DNA of 64,000 nucleotides from Garcia nutans (GCA_947685225.1 CANTUV010000035.1:5463501-5527500), one strand, 5' to 3'. Shown: positions 24,526-38,490, counted from the first letter of the stretch. The notes: generated by a model not told the origin, from the letters alone. Numbers and translations: made by a program.

Positions 24526-24754
24526 GTCCTTTTTTTTTTTTAGAAAAAGCATTGTCCTTTTCAAAGTGGGTAATATGCAATTTTTTTTAAAGAATATTTT
24601 AGTAATTTGATATTCAGTTTATATATTTTATACACAAATTTTGTATAAATAACAGCACCTCCGTTAGTCAAATAGAGAAAATTTGGGTATTAATTAACGC
24701 TTTGTAGATATCGTTAGGTAGTGCTTTGATATAAGGAATTTGATTGTTCAAGAA

Positions 24755-24757
<3 letters not shown>

Positions 24758-24806
<49 letters not shown>
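24758..24806. repeat. Compound (AT)n(GT)n microsatellite, right copy
   Basis: About 29 bases of AT followed by 20 of GT. The AT part is longer than in the left copy (18934-18968). Confidence 0.9.
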
Positions 24807-25162
24807 AGAAAATGTTTATAAAAGCATCTTTTGAGGCAACCCACTTGCATTGCCTTTCTATCTTGAGAATTTTGAATAAAGATTGAAGAACATGGAAAGC
24901 GAGAAAGAAAGAAAAAATGGAGAACAACCCACATTGACTAATGTTGTTTAGATCAATTCTTAAGTATATTTATTTTAATTAAATCATGGTTAATATTAAT
25001 TTATATATATATATATTTGGGCTTATAAATGCTTATTTTTATAAGTAATTAATCCACTTAATCAAGTCAAGGTCCATTTAGCTAAGATTATATGAGTTAG
25101 GTCCAATTTCTTCTTCATCAAGATTCAAGGAGATGCCATGCCATTATTAACAAATCTATTTT

Positions 25163-25839
25163 TAGCTAAATAATTATAAAGTTTACGTAGTTTTATATAT
25201 TACATTAGTCAGTCTCTGTATTTTTAATATTTAATTTTTGTATCTCTATATTTTTAAAAATTAAATTATTTAGTCATTTTGTCAATATTTTCATCCAAAA
25301 TTAGTCAATTACTTTGATATTATAAAATAACTTATTTGATATTCCTTTATATATATTTATCTTTATTATTTATTAAGTTTATTTATTTTTTAATTTTATT
25401 TTATATATAGATCGTCTGTAAAATAATAAAAAATATTATTTATATTATTTAAAATTATTTTTTTAGTAATACCTATAAAATTAAAATAAATGATATATAT
25501 AGATTATCTGCAAAATAATAAAAAATATTATTTATATTATTTAAAATTATTTTTTAATAATATTTATAAAATTAAAATAAATTATGTGAAAGAAATATAA
25601 ATAAAATTAAAAATAAATATGGCTTAATAAATAATAAAAATATATATATAAATGAAGAGCAAATAGATTATTTTATAATATCAAAGTAATTGACTAATAT
25701 TTTTAGGATGTCAATATTAATAAAAGAATTAAACAGTTTAATTTTTAAAAATAAAAAAAATTTAAAAATTAAATATTAAAAATACAAAAACTGATTAATA
25801 TAATATACAAAATCTCATAAATTTTATAATTATTTAGCC
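25163..25839. mobile_element. Mutator-type MITE, right segmental copy
   Basis: Duplicate of the 19.3 kb element. The first GG has changed (AGCTAAATAATTATAAAG) and the flanking 9 bp repeat on the left has drifted, while the right end TTATTTAGCC with TATATTTTT is kept. Confidence 0.65.
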
Positions 25840-27504
25840 TATATTTTTTTTGAGCAAATATTTGTTATAGTAGCCCTTTTATACCGCTCATTGTTTCCAA
25901 GATTTTAATAATGGTGTTCCTCTTTTTATTATATATATATATATATATATATTTCTTTTTCTCTTTCCCAAATGAAGTTAATAAATGAAAAAGGTAAAAA
26001 AAGAAGAAGGTAACATTGCTTCTTGCTTATTCTATAAGATCCTTGTAAAGGACTAATTCTCATCCAATTATAAAGTTTAATTTAGATTTATAAATTGTTG
26101 TGGTTATTTTATTAATTTACAAAATATTTATTTAGTTTAATTTTTATTATTCAAATTGGTAGGTTAAGATCTTCACGCTTCAATATGATTAATACCTAAA
26201 TATATTATTTCAGTTAATCGTATTATACAATACTTGCGACAAATTTTAAAATATATTCGATATTTTTTTTTGTTATAATCATGGGTATTTATAAACTCAC
26301 TGAGCCATGACTAATTATATTCGCACTTATTGACCTTTTAAGGGATAAAATGCTCTCAATAAATAATTATTCCATTAATAATAATTAAACTGGCAAAATC
26401 TTATTTAATAGATGATAATACCGAATCATTCGTACCAACCACTTGTTAGTTATACTGAATAGTAACTTTAAAAATATTAAGTGGACACTTATTTTATAAT
26501 TTTTTTGTTTTATAAATTTATATATTTATCTTACATGCTGTACGTATATTTTTCTCTCATATCAAAAGTTTGGGTTGCTTAGTAGTCCTTCATAAATGAA
26601 ATTTTATTCCTTTTTCTACTTTTTGTTTTTTATCCTTTAAAGAAATAAATTTACAAAAATAATTTAAAAAGAAAAAAATTATAAATATACCATAGGAATA
26701 AAAAAATTTACAAACATATAGTTTATTTTTGATATATTTTTTTATATATGTTGAGTGTATATTTAATATACTTTCAGTATATGTTGTAAAAATATATAAA
26801 AAGTACTTTTGTAAGCTTAAAATTTTAAAATTGTGAAAAAATAAAGCACAATTAAAATAGAAATTTGAAAAAAAAAAGATATATTAATTTATTTTCTCTA
26901 AAAAAAATAAAATTATTCATTCTAAATTTGGGCTTTTGACAGAAATGCCAAATTGGGCTTTGTTTATTCATTCTAAATTAAGTTTTTGCCAAAAAAAAAT
27001 GCCAGAAAAAATTAAAAAAAATAAATTTATCATATTTTTAAAATATATTTAAATTTATAAAAATTTATTATTAGTTTACTAAAATATCAGATTTTTTTAT
27101 TATTGATTTATAATGAATTTATAAATTTATATATTTTATTATGAGTTTATTATAAAATAATTAAAATATTTTTAGTAAAAATGAAAAAAATTTATAAAAA
27201 ATGTAAAAATGAAAAAATTTTATAAAAAATGAAAGGGAGTAAGTTTTGCTATTAAATTACTAATACAATCCAATTGGAATCCTCTAATGGCCCATACTGT
27301 ACCTTAGCCTGTATTCCACATGATCCAAGCTGACATTGCCCATATGACCATGACTTCAGTCCTGATTCCAAAAGAAAGTCAGCGCTTAATCTTTGTTGGG
27401 AAATTCTTTAGTCCTCATGAAAGATTTAAAAAAAAAAGACTCAAGAATTGTTGACTTCTTGTGATAGTTGAGCACATATCAAGTTTCTGATATTTCATCA
27501 TTTA

Positions 27505-27985
27505 TGAAGACAAAATTTCATGTTTCTGAAGATGATTAATGCCAATGTCCAAATCTTAATATTTCAGACGACCAATGCCTATGGATAAAACACAATTTAA
27601 ACATATTCATAATTCAACAACTTTGACAAATCCTAGTAAAAGGCTAACAATAAACCTCCTAATTCAATGCAAAACAGAAACTTGACAGTTCCTTTCCAGT
27701 TATCAGTGTCTTTATGAAGAGTTTGTCTGAAAACAATTAGAGGGCAACAACGATATTATATGAGGTACCTCCACCTCTATGCAGAACCAAAAATTTGATG
27801 GTCAACATCTCATAGAAATCAGTCTTCATTCCCTTCCACTTCCCCATGCATCATTTGCATGACAAATTCCAGTAGAAAATCAGCCCCATTAAGTCAGCAT
27901 TTTCTAATTTCCTAAAGGTTAAATTAAGTGATCATTTTACAAGCCAAGAGATACATCATCTAGTTCCGCTTATGTGTGTCTGAGA
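27505..27985. other. NPY 3' flank and probable 3' untranslated region
   Basis: Non-repetitive sequence of more balanced composition directly downstream (on the minus strand) of the NPY stop codon. The near part is likely its 3' untranslated region. No other gene is seen. Confidence 0.45.
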
Positions 27986-30900
27986 CTAAGATATATAATG
28001 TCTCCTGCTTCTGGAAGGGGTGGATTTTATTTCCTCTGCAGCAGCAGAACCAGGACTTTCTGATGTGTCGGAGCTACTAATCTCACCGTTTCTTTCTTTG
28101 CTTGACCAAAGCTTTGAGAAGATCTTTGACATAACTAAACCTTTCATTTTATTTGCAGCGGCCTTTTCAGTATCAGTTTCAGCACCATTATTCAGATTTC
28201 TATCACTCCCACTTAATCGTAGAGCAGCAAGTTCCCCTTTTAGAGCCTTGATGTCTTCAGCTGTTGGGACAGCATCCCAGTCCTCTTCTGAGTTGGTTGT
28301 AGTAGACCTTGAGCTCCCATGAGACCCACCAGGAAGTAATGCTTGTATGGACCCAGGTAGTTCTGGTGTGCTACTGCTACTGCCAGCAGATGTTGCTTGT
28401 CTAACCTGCTCAAAGAAGAGGACTTGCACCACAATACGCAAGGGAAGCCGCTCATTTTGCACAGCATGCATGCAGGCATCTACTGACAACTTCCTGCAAT
28501 CCATCAATCTGCATATTCTCTTTCTTTCACTCTTGCTGATCCCTGGATGTTCCTGCACATCAAAGTTAACAGTCGGTTGTAGCAGTTACTCTGAAACCGA
28601 TAGTATAAATAAGAATACATCCTAGTAGTTTAATACAAAAATTTACAGCCAACATAATTTAGAGTAAGGAATAGAGTGCAAGTGAAAATGGTCATACCCT
28701 ATTTTTTGTGAGCGGGATCTCTTTATATGATGATTCACTAAAAATTACATGTACAAATGTAACCTGGACTACACCAAAACTAATACAAATGGCTTTTAGA
28801 AGAATACGAGTATAGATAATTCTCAGGTGAAAGTGGAGGCTGGCAGATTATTTCTTAAGGGCCATATGCAAAGAGAATCAAGCCAAAGTACATCTAGTCT
28901 GCCTGTATAATGATGTTATCTTAATGATGACAATGAGAAAGAAAATGCCCTACAGATAGATTGAAGCAAACAGCAACACTAGCTTTGTCCTTAAACTAAG
29001 AAAGATCATTTAAGCATGCAGAAAACATAATGAAACATGCGCAGAGACATATCTAGCCAATATCTTTTTGAATATTTTGTTCTTTCTCCAATAATACGTT
29101 GGAAATTTGCTAACAGCTGGGACAAAGCAGCTTGTTGGAATAACTTGGACAAAAAAGAAAAGAGAAAAAGTACAGATACACAAATGATACTGGTTTCTTA
29201 TTATCATAGATTGGCAGAAAAGGAGAAAGGGACTTGACAGTTGATGGCTGGGTGCTATTCTTTTCTTTTTCAGTTCATATATAGCAGAATAAGTTACTTA
29301 ATAAGGCATAGTAAAAGGTCAGAATGACATAATATTCAGGAACTTACCTTAAGATACATATCGACAGCACGGTAAAGCCCATCATGTGACGGTCTTGGGA
29401 AACTTGAAACAAGTTCTGCAAGACTAACAAACTTTGAAAGAGGTAAATTGGGATCTCGGGCAACTTCAGTAAGGTAGCCCTCAACCAACTTTGCTACCTG
29501 CATTTTGGAAGCATCTGATCCCAACCTCGGGCTTTGTCTCTCCTGGAATTCATTTTCCATTGGAAAATCAGTCTCAACAGTCTGTTCATGTGTTACAAAC
29601 TCTTCAACTAAGTTTTGTACAATATCAATGTTAAATATTGTTGTTTCCCCTGCTGGAGCTCGAATCAAAATGTCAGCCACAGTGGCATCTTCGAGCTGCT
29701 GGACAATCCTTTTCATTAGCTCATTCCTTCCCATATCTCCGCATTCTAACAAAATCACTCTTAACAGCCTAAGCATAAAACTACAGGAAACACTACCTTT
29801 CTCTGAGGGCAGTAACCATACAATGGCTTCTGCCAGTGATCTATATTTTATTATGTCAGCACTCTGTACTATACCCTTGCTAAAACCTGGCAATCTTCTC
29901 AAGGCATATGCATTCAAGGCTTCTCCAATTACATCACATGAGACTCTTCCTTTAGTTTTGATTGTAGTAATTACCCTTTTATATAAATCAATGTGAAGCT
30001 CACAGAGATCTTCTACCCACCAATCTTTAGGAACTGTTTGGTGTTTTCTCACACCATTCCAGATTGGATCCTTCCCATTCTCAGATGGGAGCTTTCTCCT
30101 GTTATAGGTGTATGACCACTCCACCTTGGAAGTATCCATGCAAGCCTTTGAAGCTATGGAATCAAGACAATGCCTAACCAGCTTTAATTCTTCAGCCCAT
30201 GGAAGAAGAGACCTTGTGGTTTGAAGAACAATAATTGAGTCTTTCCAGCTGCGGAAGATGCTAGTATTAAGGAAGACTTCAATCTTGTAGATAAGGTTTC
30301 CTTTCTCAACGGTCTCATACATCTCTAGGTACTCAGCAGCACACCGGGCTGCAACCACATTGTAGGCATTAAGAGTGACTATCATGCCATAACAAAACTT
30401 TGCACATATCTCAAAAGCAGCAGGTCCACCGGGAACATCTTGGATGTGAATTTCATCATTGTTCTCATCATTTGTGTTTGCAACCAGCTTCTGCAGATGT
30501 GCGCTCTTGGATAACAGTGGAAACTACAGAAACATTTTACAAATTAATCCAATGAAAGAAGTATGTCCAATAACCAATGTGCAAGTACTGTTAACTGTAT
30601 TAATATACTAGAAAATGTGGCTGGTCTGACTGGTTAGGTAGGTTGCATTTATTCAAAATTAGATAAATAAACAAAAAGGGAAGAAAGAATCATCGAGAAG
30701 CATCATCAAGATAGCCTTAAACTAGTGTAGAGTACCATTATGAAACAACCAAGCAGCCAACACATTTAATCAAAAAGTGATCGTGATGTTCAACAGCATA
30801 ATGAGACTGAAACATATCTGATAAGTGCTTATTCCATGTGTTAAGTGTGGTATTTCATTAGTCATTGCAGCATATAGCACCCAGTTTAAGATCACATAGA

Positions 30901-32210
30901 ATTCATACCTTATGTAGATAAAATTTAACATCTCCAACTTTAATGACAATGTCTGTTGCCAGCTCAGTTGCCACATACCTGGATCAGTAGAAATTCCTCC
31001 AGTCAGGTTAATCACAAAATTGACAAATATGTAATCAACCTCGAGTGCTTAATAACAGAGAAAGGCAATTATCAAGTTTCAGTGAAAAACTGAAGAATAT
31101 TTTCATCAGAAATATAATGAAGGAATGCAAGTTATATTACATTATATGGTTTAAGGATAGAAATATTGTCAACATGACACTGATTGGATCTCTCCTTTAC
31201 CAATGGAATCTAAGGTAAAATAGACATTCCTTTAGCGAACAACTAAATTAACATGAAGAAGTAGAAAATAACAGTTCTCTAAGTCAACTTAGAATCTCAA
31301 ATGGCAGTAAGCTAAACAAAAATTATGTGAACAATTCTTCAAAACTCCCTAAAGAACCAGAAAAACTAGACTTTGCCCACAAACAAACACAAAATATACA
31401 GAAGCAGGAAAATGGCAAAAGTTTCCCTGATTTGCTAGAGAAGTTCAAATTAGACTACATATTGATACCATTAAACAGAGAAATTTGAGCCAGATTGTGT
31501 TTGCCGTGGTTATTCTTTGGCAATGATGCTATATTAAAACTATTCCATATATCAATATTGTGAAGTTAATTGGAATAGCTTAAGTTAATGTTTGTAATCT
31601 CAAGCTAAAAATGAGAAAATAAATAACATATATACTATTTTACAGCAGAGACAGCTCAAAAGGAGGAAGTTGAATTATAGTCATAGAAGTCATTACATTA
31701 AAACAGGTTTCTACTAGGTGCAGTCTATTCATCCTTGGTATCCCTAGAAGTACAGGATAGGAAAAGAAAACATTTACAAAACAAAAATAAATTTAATCGC
31801 AAGGCAAACCCAGAAACAGAAAGTGTACAGCTTGACTAATTTCTCAAGACATTCTGTTAAGATACCAAGCTTGTCCTTGATTAGTTGAACTTAAAACGAC
31901 TGATTCTTAGTAAGACTGGAGATAGATTTTGCCCTCAAATTACCAAAACTAAACATCCATAGAAATATAACAGAAGCGAAACACTAACACATAAGGCACA
32001 TGGAAATAACTCATTTGGGATAGAAGACATACATAGTCGGATAATTAAGGGAAAGGTAGTTTCATTAGTAAGATTTGAATCCTAGTTCCAGTTTCTAAAT
32101 AGCACAAAATGAAATTAATAGATAGCCAAAGAAGGATCTAAGACTCACCTAATATTGTCCCCATCTGCCTGAAATGAGTCAGGCTTGGATCCAAGTTTCA
32201 TGAATTTCAT
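27986..32210 (-). CDS. NPY5: NPY4/NPY5-type BTB-NPH3 protein, four exons
   Basis: Member of the NPY (NAKED PINS IN YUC) clade of NPH3/RPT2-like BTB proteins, which act with AGC kinases and PIN auxin transport in organ formation and root gravitropism. Coding exons on the minus strand are 32210-32149, 30978-30909, 30523-29348 and 28552-27986. All have GT/AG borders and keep frame, giving about 624 residues, normal for the clade. The start MKFMKLGSKPDSFQADGDNI is the clade signature. The BTB domain spans about residues 22-115, split by two introns. The NPH3 domain runs from DWWVED (211) to FFEQVR (about 487) with LYRAVDMYLK near its end. The C-terminal tail has a short coiled-coil stretch (EDIKALKGELAALRL), FSKLWSSKE, SSSDTSESPGS and a final SRRHYIS. 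The tail and RAPAGETTIFNIDIV fit NPY4/5 better than NPY1-3, judged from memory. Confidence 0.93.
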
Positions 32211-32589
32211 TTTGGCAAATAAGAATCAGCTCCTCAGCTTCCTCTTCAAGACAAATTTCTGACTTCTACCAAATCCACACAATTTAGTGAACCAAAATCA
32301 CCACAAGAAAGAAAAAATAAACCCCACAAATGAAATTGGAACTCCTATAAATTGACCAAAAGTTCGAGCCAAAGAAGAGGGATCAAAAGTTGGTTGATGA
32401 TGAATTCCTTAGTGAAACCGAATCTTGCCCGCAAAATAAGGCTAAGATGAGAAAGAAAGAAAGAAATGAGTAAATGGGGATAGTTTGATTTTTGACAAAG
32501 TGAAGTGAGTTTGCTTCCTATATTGTTTACAGAGTCCAAGGACTCAGGACTGGAAAGGTTAACAAAGGAGACATTGCCTCAAAACTGTC

Positions 32590-32610
32590 TTAAAAATTGT
32601 ATATAAACTA
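32590..32610 (-). promoter_or_regulatory. Candidate TATA box of the NPY gene
   Basis: On the minus strand TTTATATAC lies about 390 bases upstream of the start codon. It is followed by a CT-rich leader-like stretch (TTTCTTTCTTTCTTTCTC near 32450). Further exon-like sequence up to about 33.7 kb means an upstream leader exon with an intron is a real alternative. Confidence 0.35.
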
Positions 32611-35600
32611 AAACATGAGAGACACCCCCACTTGCTCAAAACTGACACCACCGTCTTTATATGATTTGTTTATGCTTTTCTTTTATCAATGGATCTCACA
32701 TACACACACTAATAAGATCCCTTTTGTTCTTCTGGTCCACAAAGCTTCAAGACCAGAAACCCCAGAATCCAAAATCCTTGCAAATCAAAAATACCTTTTC
32801 AGCTCTCGAATTTAAGCAACAAATACCTGCAACCAGAAAACAGCACATCTTGATATCAGTTCAAGGAACCACCGAAAGAGTGGACAACAAGCATCAATTT
32901 GGAGGGTTTCTAAAAGAAAGATTTTACAAGGGAGCATCACTATCAACGAAGTTGTTATTTTCAAAGTTAAGGTCAATAAGCAAGATCGGTAGAATCAAAG
33001 TCAAGAATGTGACACAGAAATCAACTCAAAGAACATGCTATATTCTTTAACAGAAACATAGGCGGAAAAAAAAAATCTCAGCTTGAAAACACCAACCAAT
33101 ACCATCTTTGCTAGTCATTTTACAAGAAAATTTGGAAGCATACCCAATATAAATTGTACTACGTCAAAAGATTATTTTCATTATAGACTATATTACCTTG
33201 TAAGAGCCACCTCTAATGCACTGAACATAATAAACAAGTAGAAAATATGAACACAAAGATTTTGGAGAAAAAAAGTTAAATAGAAACCTTGGTCAAGAAA
33301 AGCAAAATATTAAGAAATAACAATAGTTTGAAGGGAGAAAATCATCAATACATGAATGAATAGGAGGTATAAAGAACAAAAATGAGAGGAATAAAAAAAA
33401 AAAAAGAAAACATGAGAATGAAATTATGGTACTTCACCTTGAAGATGTCTCTCTAGAAACGGCCCAAAAAATGTGTCCCAAAGCAAAGGACCTTTACTTT
33501 CTTACCACTTAGCTAGTTAAGTAACAAAGAAGAATCAAAATAAGCAGCATGGCAATGGGCACACAGCAACAGAGCAGAAGAGAACAGAACAGAACATAAC
33601 GTTCATTGCATGAAAGGGCCTATTACCTGAAAGATAAAACCCAAAAGGATTAACACCACGTACCACCAAATCCACCCAACAAAACCAAAAAATTTCCCAT
33701 CAAAAAGATGAGCTGTTCCTCATATAATCTTTTTGACAGCCACCACTACCTACACACTCCCCACATAAAGCCAAATCTCAGAATGTTCCCCACTCCTTTC
33801 TTTCTCCAATTTTCCTTTGAATCAGCACCACCGCCCCCACCACAACCACCACCGCCCCCACCCCTCTCTCCCACCTATCTATCTTTCTTATTATCTTTAG
33901 GTTATGCGCATAAAAAACCAAACTTTAATTTAAAATTACAAAAATTAGTAATTGAATTTTAACTAGTGCCCTTGTTACTCTCTATACCCAAACAAAATTA
34001 AAGTTGTTTTTGTTTCATTGCTGTTAAAGTGCACCAAAAGAGTTTCTTTCAAAGAGAACCCAAAAAAAACCATGAGGCCTCCACTTCCCAACTCACCAAT
34101 TTTCTTTTCGTTTCTTTTTAAAGTTAAAGATTTTGCTTTCTTTATTTAGCTTTCCATCATCTCTCTACACATACAATACAATCTGACATGCATGACTTTG
34201 GTGTTTCCCTTCTCAAATACAAACTGACTTGAGTGAGTTACCTTTGTGTTCTTAGTTTTTAGTGTGCAAGAACAGCTAATGTGTACCAGAAAACGACCCA
34301 TGCATCCATACTCTTCTCGGACTTCAATAATAATGCTTTCCATCTCATTTTCTTAATTTATTTTGTATCTTTTTTAACTAAAAAAAACTCTTCAAAAGCT
34401 TCTGTCTATGCCTTATTTCCACTACTTATCATCATGTCAACACTGCCTTCTATTAATTTAATGTATGCTAATCACAGATTAATTAGTTTTTAAGCAACAG
34501 CTTTGTCTTCCTTTTTTTTTTAAAAATTTAAGATACCGAATGGACGGTGAAGTATTATATTATATTTCTCTGTCTCGTCCTGCATAAAAATTAGAACATT
34601 TAAATTTAATAATCTTTCTATTTGAAAATTTTTGTGCATAAAAAATTATATTTAATGAAAACAGTCATAATGAAAAAGAATTATTAAGTTGTATAACAAT
34701 TTTATTCGAATTGTTCACTATAATGTGATTACTTTGACGCTATTAGTCCAAAAATTAATTTTTTTACTTTATATAATATAAAAAAAAATTTAAATCTTAA
34801 CCATTCATTCTTCTTGTAAATGTAAAATTTCCCATTATTTTCGTACTTTAAGTATTAATTATTTATTGCACACTAGAACATATATAGCTTATTGTGGTAA
34901 GTGCATCTGAATCTCTCTCTCCCTTAATAATAAAATGAAGAAAAAAAATATAAAACATCTATTTTATAATATAGATATTAATTTGGCACTTAAAAACTTA
35001 TAATATTTTTTCTTTAAGTTTCTGTTTGAAAACTTATATTTTATAAATTAAATTTTATTTTATTAATTTTCATGTTTTGAAATGAATAATTAATAAAATT
35101 TAATTTTTGGGATTTTAAAAAACAAATTTTGAAAGAATTAAAAATCTTGATTCCATCAAATTTTTTTCTTATAAAAATTTAATAAATGTATTATAAAAAA
35201 TCTCATTTGTTTTGTCACAATTTGATCATCGTAGCATTTTTCTTTAAATTAAATATAAAAAAAATTTATAAAAAAAATATATAAATTTTTTAATTTAAAA
35301 TAAACTTTTATTAATAAATAAAAAAATATTTATAAGTTACAAATAAAATTATATAATTTTAAAGTAAGCATACAAAATTTACATAATTAATAAAATTTTT
35401 AATTTTTTTTTTATGAAAACAATAGATTTAATGCAAGTAAAACTTGCAATTTATATTAAACCATCAACCAAATAACAAACAATAAAAATATTATTCAGCC
35501 ATAAAAGGGGATATAAAACAAATCCACCTTGAAGAGAATAAAAAATAAAAATTTAAAATAAATAAAAAGGAAAGTTATATAAAAAATAGACCTGTTGAAA

Positions 35601-38482
35601 ATAAGAATAAAATTGAAGATTATTGAATAATAAAATTTACATGAAATGAAATTAAGGAAACAACATCCACTATTAGCCTAAAAAAATAAACGACTGCTAA
35701 AAAAAAGGTAGTAATTTAGAGAGAAGGCAGAATTTCTCTCTGAAAAATAAGCCACAAATAAGTTTAGATCCATAATAATTTTTATATAAGGAAGAATGAG
35801 AAAATTATTATTTATTATTTTTATTAGTCTAAATAATAAAATACAAATGTATTATTTTAAATTAAGTTTAAATTTTTTTCACTCATAAACAATAAAAGCA
35901 CAAATTTTTCAATATCAATATAATCAAATAGGGCTATAAAAACGGTAAAACTCTTTTTATCAAATTTTAATATAACTATATATCTAAATTTAAAAGTCGA
36001 GACTTTTAATTAAGTTAGAACAATCATATACCAAATTAAATTCATATGCATTGTTAATTTAACTTCTCATACTGAATATAAAAAAAAATCTAGAACTCCA
36101 ACTCCAACCGAATAAAAAATCTTATGCCATCTTTTTAATTTTAATTTTAATTTTTATAATCTTATGCCATCTTTTAGTGTGTGAAGATCTATAAAGGCTA
36201 ATTTAATTGAAATATGGAACTCTTTTAATACTTTATAGTATATAATTTTTTGAAATTCAAAGTGATAATAGTACTGAAATTTTTTTAATTTTGTATAATA
36301 TTGATTCTTAACTTATATTTCAAATCAAGAACTATATCAAATTAAATTATTTTGAATTGGACTAAAAATATGAAAACTAAATTGAATATCAACATATATA
36401 AATATTAATAAATTTTTAATTCTATTAAATTCAACATAGGTCCCAGCTATTTATTTTTGTTTGGTACCTGCCGGTTCTTAGATTTTTTTTAAAAAAATCA
36501 AAATTTTAATTTGGTTGGTGTTTGATTTTTTCAAAATTTTCGGTTTTGATTTTGATTCTGTTGTTTGATTTAATTCTTTTCAAATATATGAATCGAGCCA
36601 ACCCAACCCCATTTGTAAATCCATAACTGAGCATTAGTGTTTATTTATCTTTTAGCATTTTTTTTATTTAATAAAAAGGCATTTATTCTTGAATTCTATA
36701 CTATTTCATCTACTTAATCGAGTTCAATAAAATATATTTTCAAATTGGTATGTGAATTTATATATTTAAAAATTATTTTTAAAAGTTAAACACAAAAATC
36801 TAATTCTAGCTAATGATCAATGCAATGAAAAATAATTTTATTTATACATATACATTTATCAGCAGTTTATTTATCTTTTCATAATTATACTCGATTTTTT
36901 TTAAGAAATTAAATTATCCATATCTTAAAAAAAAAAAAGAAATTAAGGATGAAAGGAAGGAAGCGAAGAGAAACAATTAATTGGCTTGTCCAATCAAGAT
37001 GATGAACAAATGTAACATATTAAGTGGACAAGTTGTGACCACTTCCTTTAATTTCCCATTTTTATTTTTTTTTCTCCACCACCACACATGCAATGCTGCA
37101 TTCTCATTATAAATTATATTATATAATATAATTGCTTATAATGTTTTATCATATTATTATTATTATTCTTGTTTAATTAAATCTTAATTAATTATACACA
37201 CCCCCATGACAATGCTTGGTTTTCTTAATATTATTTGTTACTTTGCATCAATAATCTCACCCAATACCACATAGTAATAATAATTACCATTATTTTTATT
37301 TTTTTACTTTATGCACCTTCTACATAAAATAATAATAATAATAATAATAATATTAATAATAATAATAATAAATTATTTTATAGAAAAAAGAAATGCTGCT
37401 ATAGAATTTATGCAAGACGATATAGAAATATGCTTGCTTCAATTAAATTAAAATTTACCTAATTTTGAGTCACAATCTTTGAAAGATCCTATCCATGAGA
37501 ATTAGTCGGCTCGGGAAATTTTTTAGGATTAATTTATTTTTCATATAGTCAATGGATTAATTATCACAATTTTTTATTTTTTAAATTGTTTTTCTGGTGC
37601 ATGGAGAGTATTTCTGATTTGGAGCTATGTTAGAATAAAAAAAATGATATATATATATAATATATATATTATTTATGTCTGCCTGTCTGTCTGATGCCCT
37701 GTTGAGTTGAAGAAGAAAAAAAATAGGGAAATTAAGAAAGAGAACAGTGTGTAAATGTCAGCTATACACAAATTTTGATTCATGCCATGTGATCTTCTTT
37801 TACTTGTTGAAGGGCTTTTGCTTATCATTTTCTTTCTTTTTCAAGGAAAAACACATAAATCTTTCATCCGTATTAAAAATAAATAAATTAAAAATATTAA
37901 TGTAAATTATATATTAATAAATAGCAAAATAAAAAATGGGCTTATTATTTTTTTTCAATATATAATCTCTAGTCGTATTTTAGAGTATTAGAACAAGAAA
38001 CACGTACACTTTATTTGGTGGCTATTTTATATCACAAATTTTATATGTTTAAACGAATTAGATTACTTAAATATTGATTAGAATTTTAAAACTTTCTTAA
38101 ATATTGATTATAATTTTAAAACTTTCAAAAATTATTTCTAAAAAAAATTAAAAATAACGAAGATAAATTAAGTTCTTGCATAAAAACGTAAATTAATAAC
38201 AGGTATGAAAATTTTATATTTATTGAATAAAAAATTAAATTAAATAAAAAGAAACAATAAAATTATTAATATTTATATCCAATGCAAAATCACTATTGAC
38301 TAATGAAAAGCAATCAATTATTCAAACAATAAAATTAAAAAAAAGAGAGTTAGCCTAAAATTATCTTAATACTACTTTTATATAAAACTTTCCAGCACAA
38401 TGCAAGGAAAATGTGGTGGCTTTTAATTTAATGAAGGAACCTTTGTATCATAAACCAGGACCATCCTTTTATACTTCATTTA
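32611..38482. other. NPY upstream region and intergenic DNA
   Basis: From 32.6 to about 34.5 kb the sequence is less AT-rich and could hold NPY leader exons and promoter. Several short open frames (32661-33050, 33708-33962) have no recognisable domain; the second is a proline run from a C-rich tract. Beyond 34.5 kb it is AT-rich with no gene seen. Small repeats include a duplicated CTTATGCCATCTTTT (36121-36175), an (AAT)n tract (37327-37371) and a tandem pair of about 31 bp (38066-38126). Confidence 0.5.
37327..37371. repeat. (AAT)n microsatellite
   Basis: About fifteen AAT units with one interruption. Confidence 0.9.
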
Positions 38483-38490
38483 ATTTATAT

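Larger units (their letters stand above)
23039..27504 (+). repeat. Segmental duplication of about 4.4 kb, right copy
   Basis: Direct repeat of 17234-21665. Order and content are the same: three of the four ~330 bp tandem units, the fold-back element, the AT/GT microsatellite, the Mutator-type MITE and the GC-richer tail (TGGCCCATACTGTACC onward). After the shared end GATATTTCATCATTTA, this copy continues into the 3' flank of the NPY gene, whereas the left copy runs into copia sequence. Confidence 0.93.

Noticed and set aside
33708..33962. Proline-rich 84-codon frame
   Set aside because: Driven by a C-rich tract upstream of the NPY gene; no domain, no start context.
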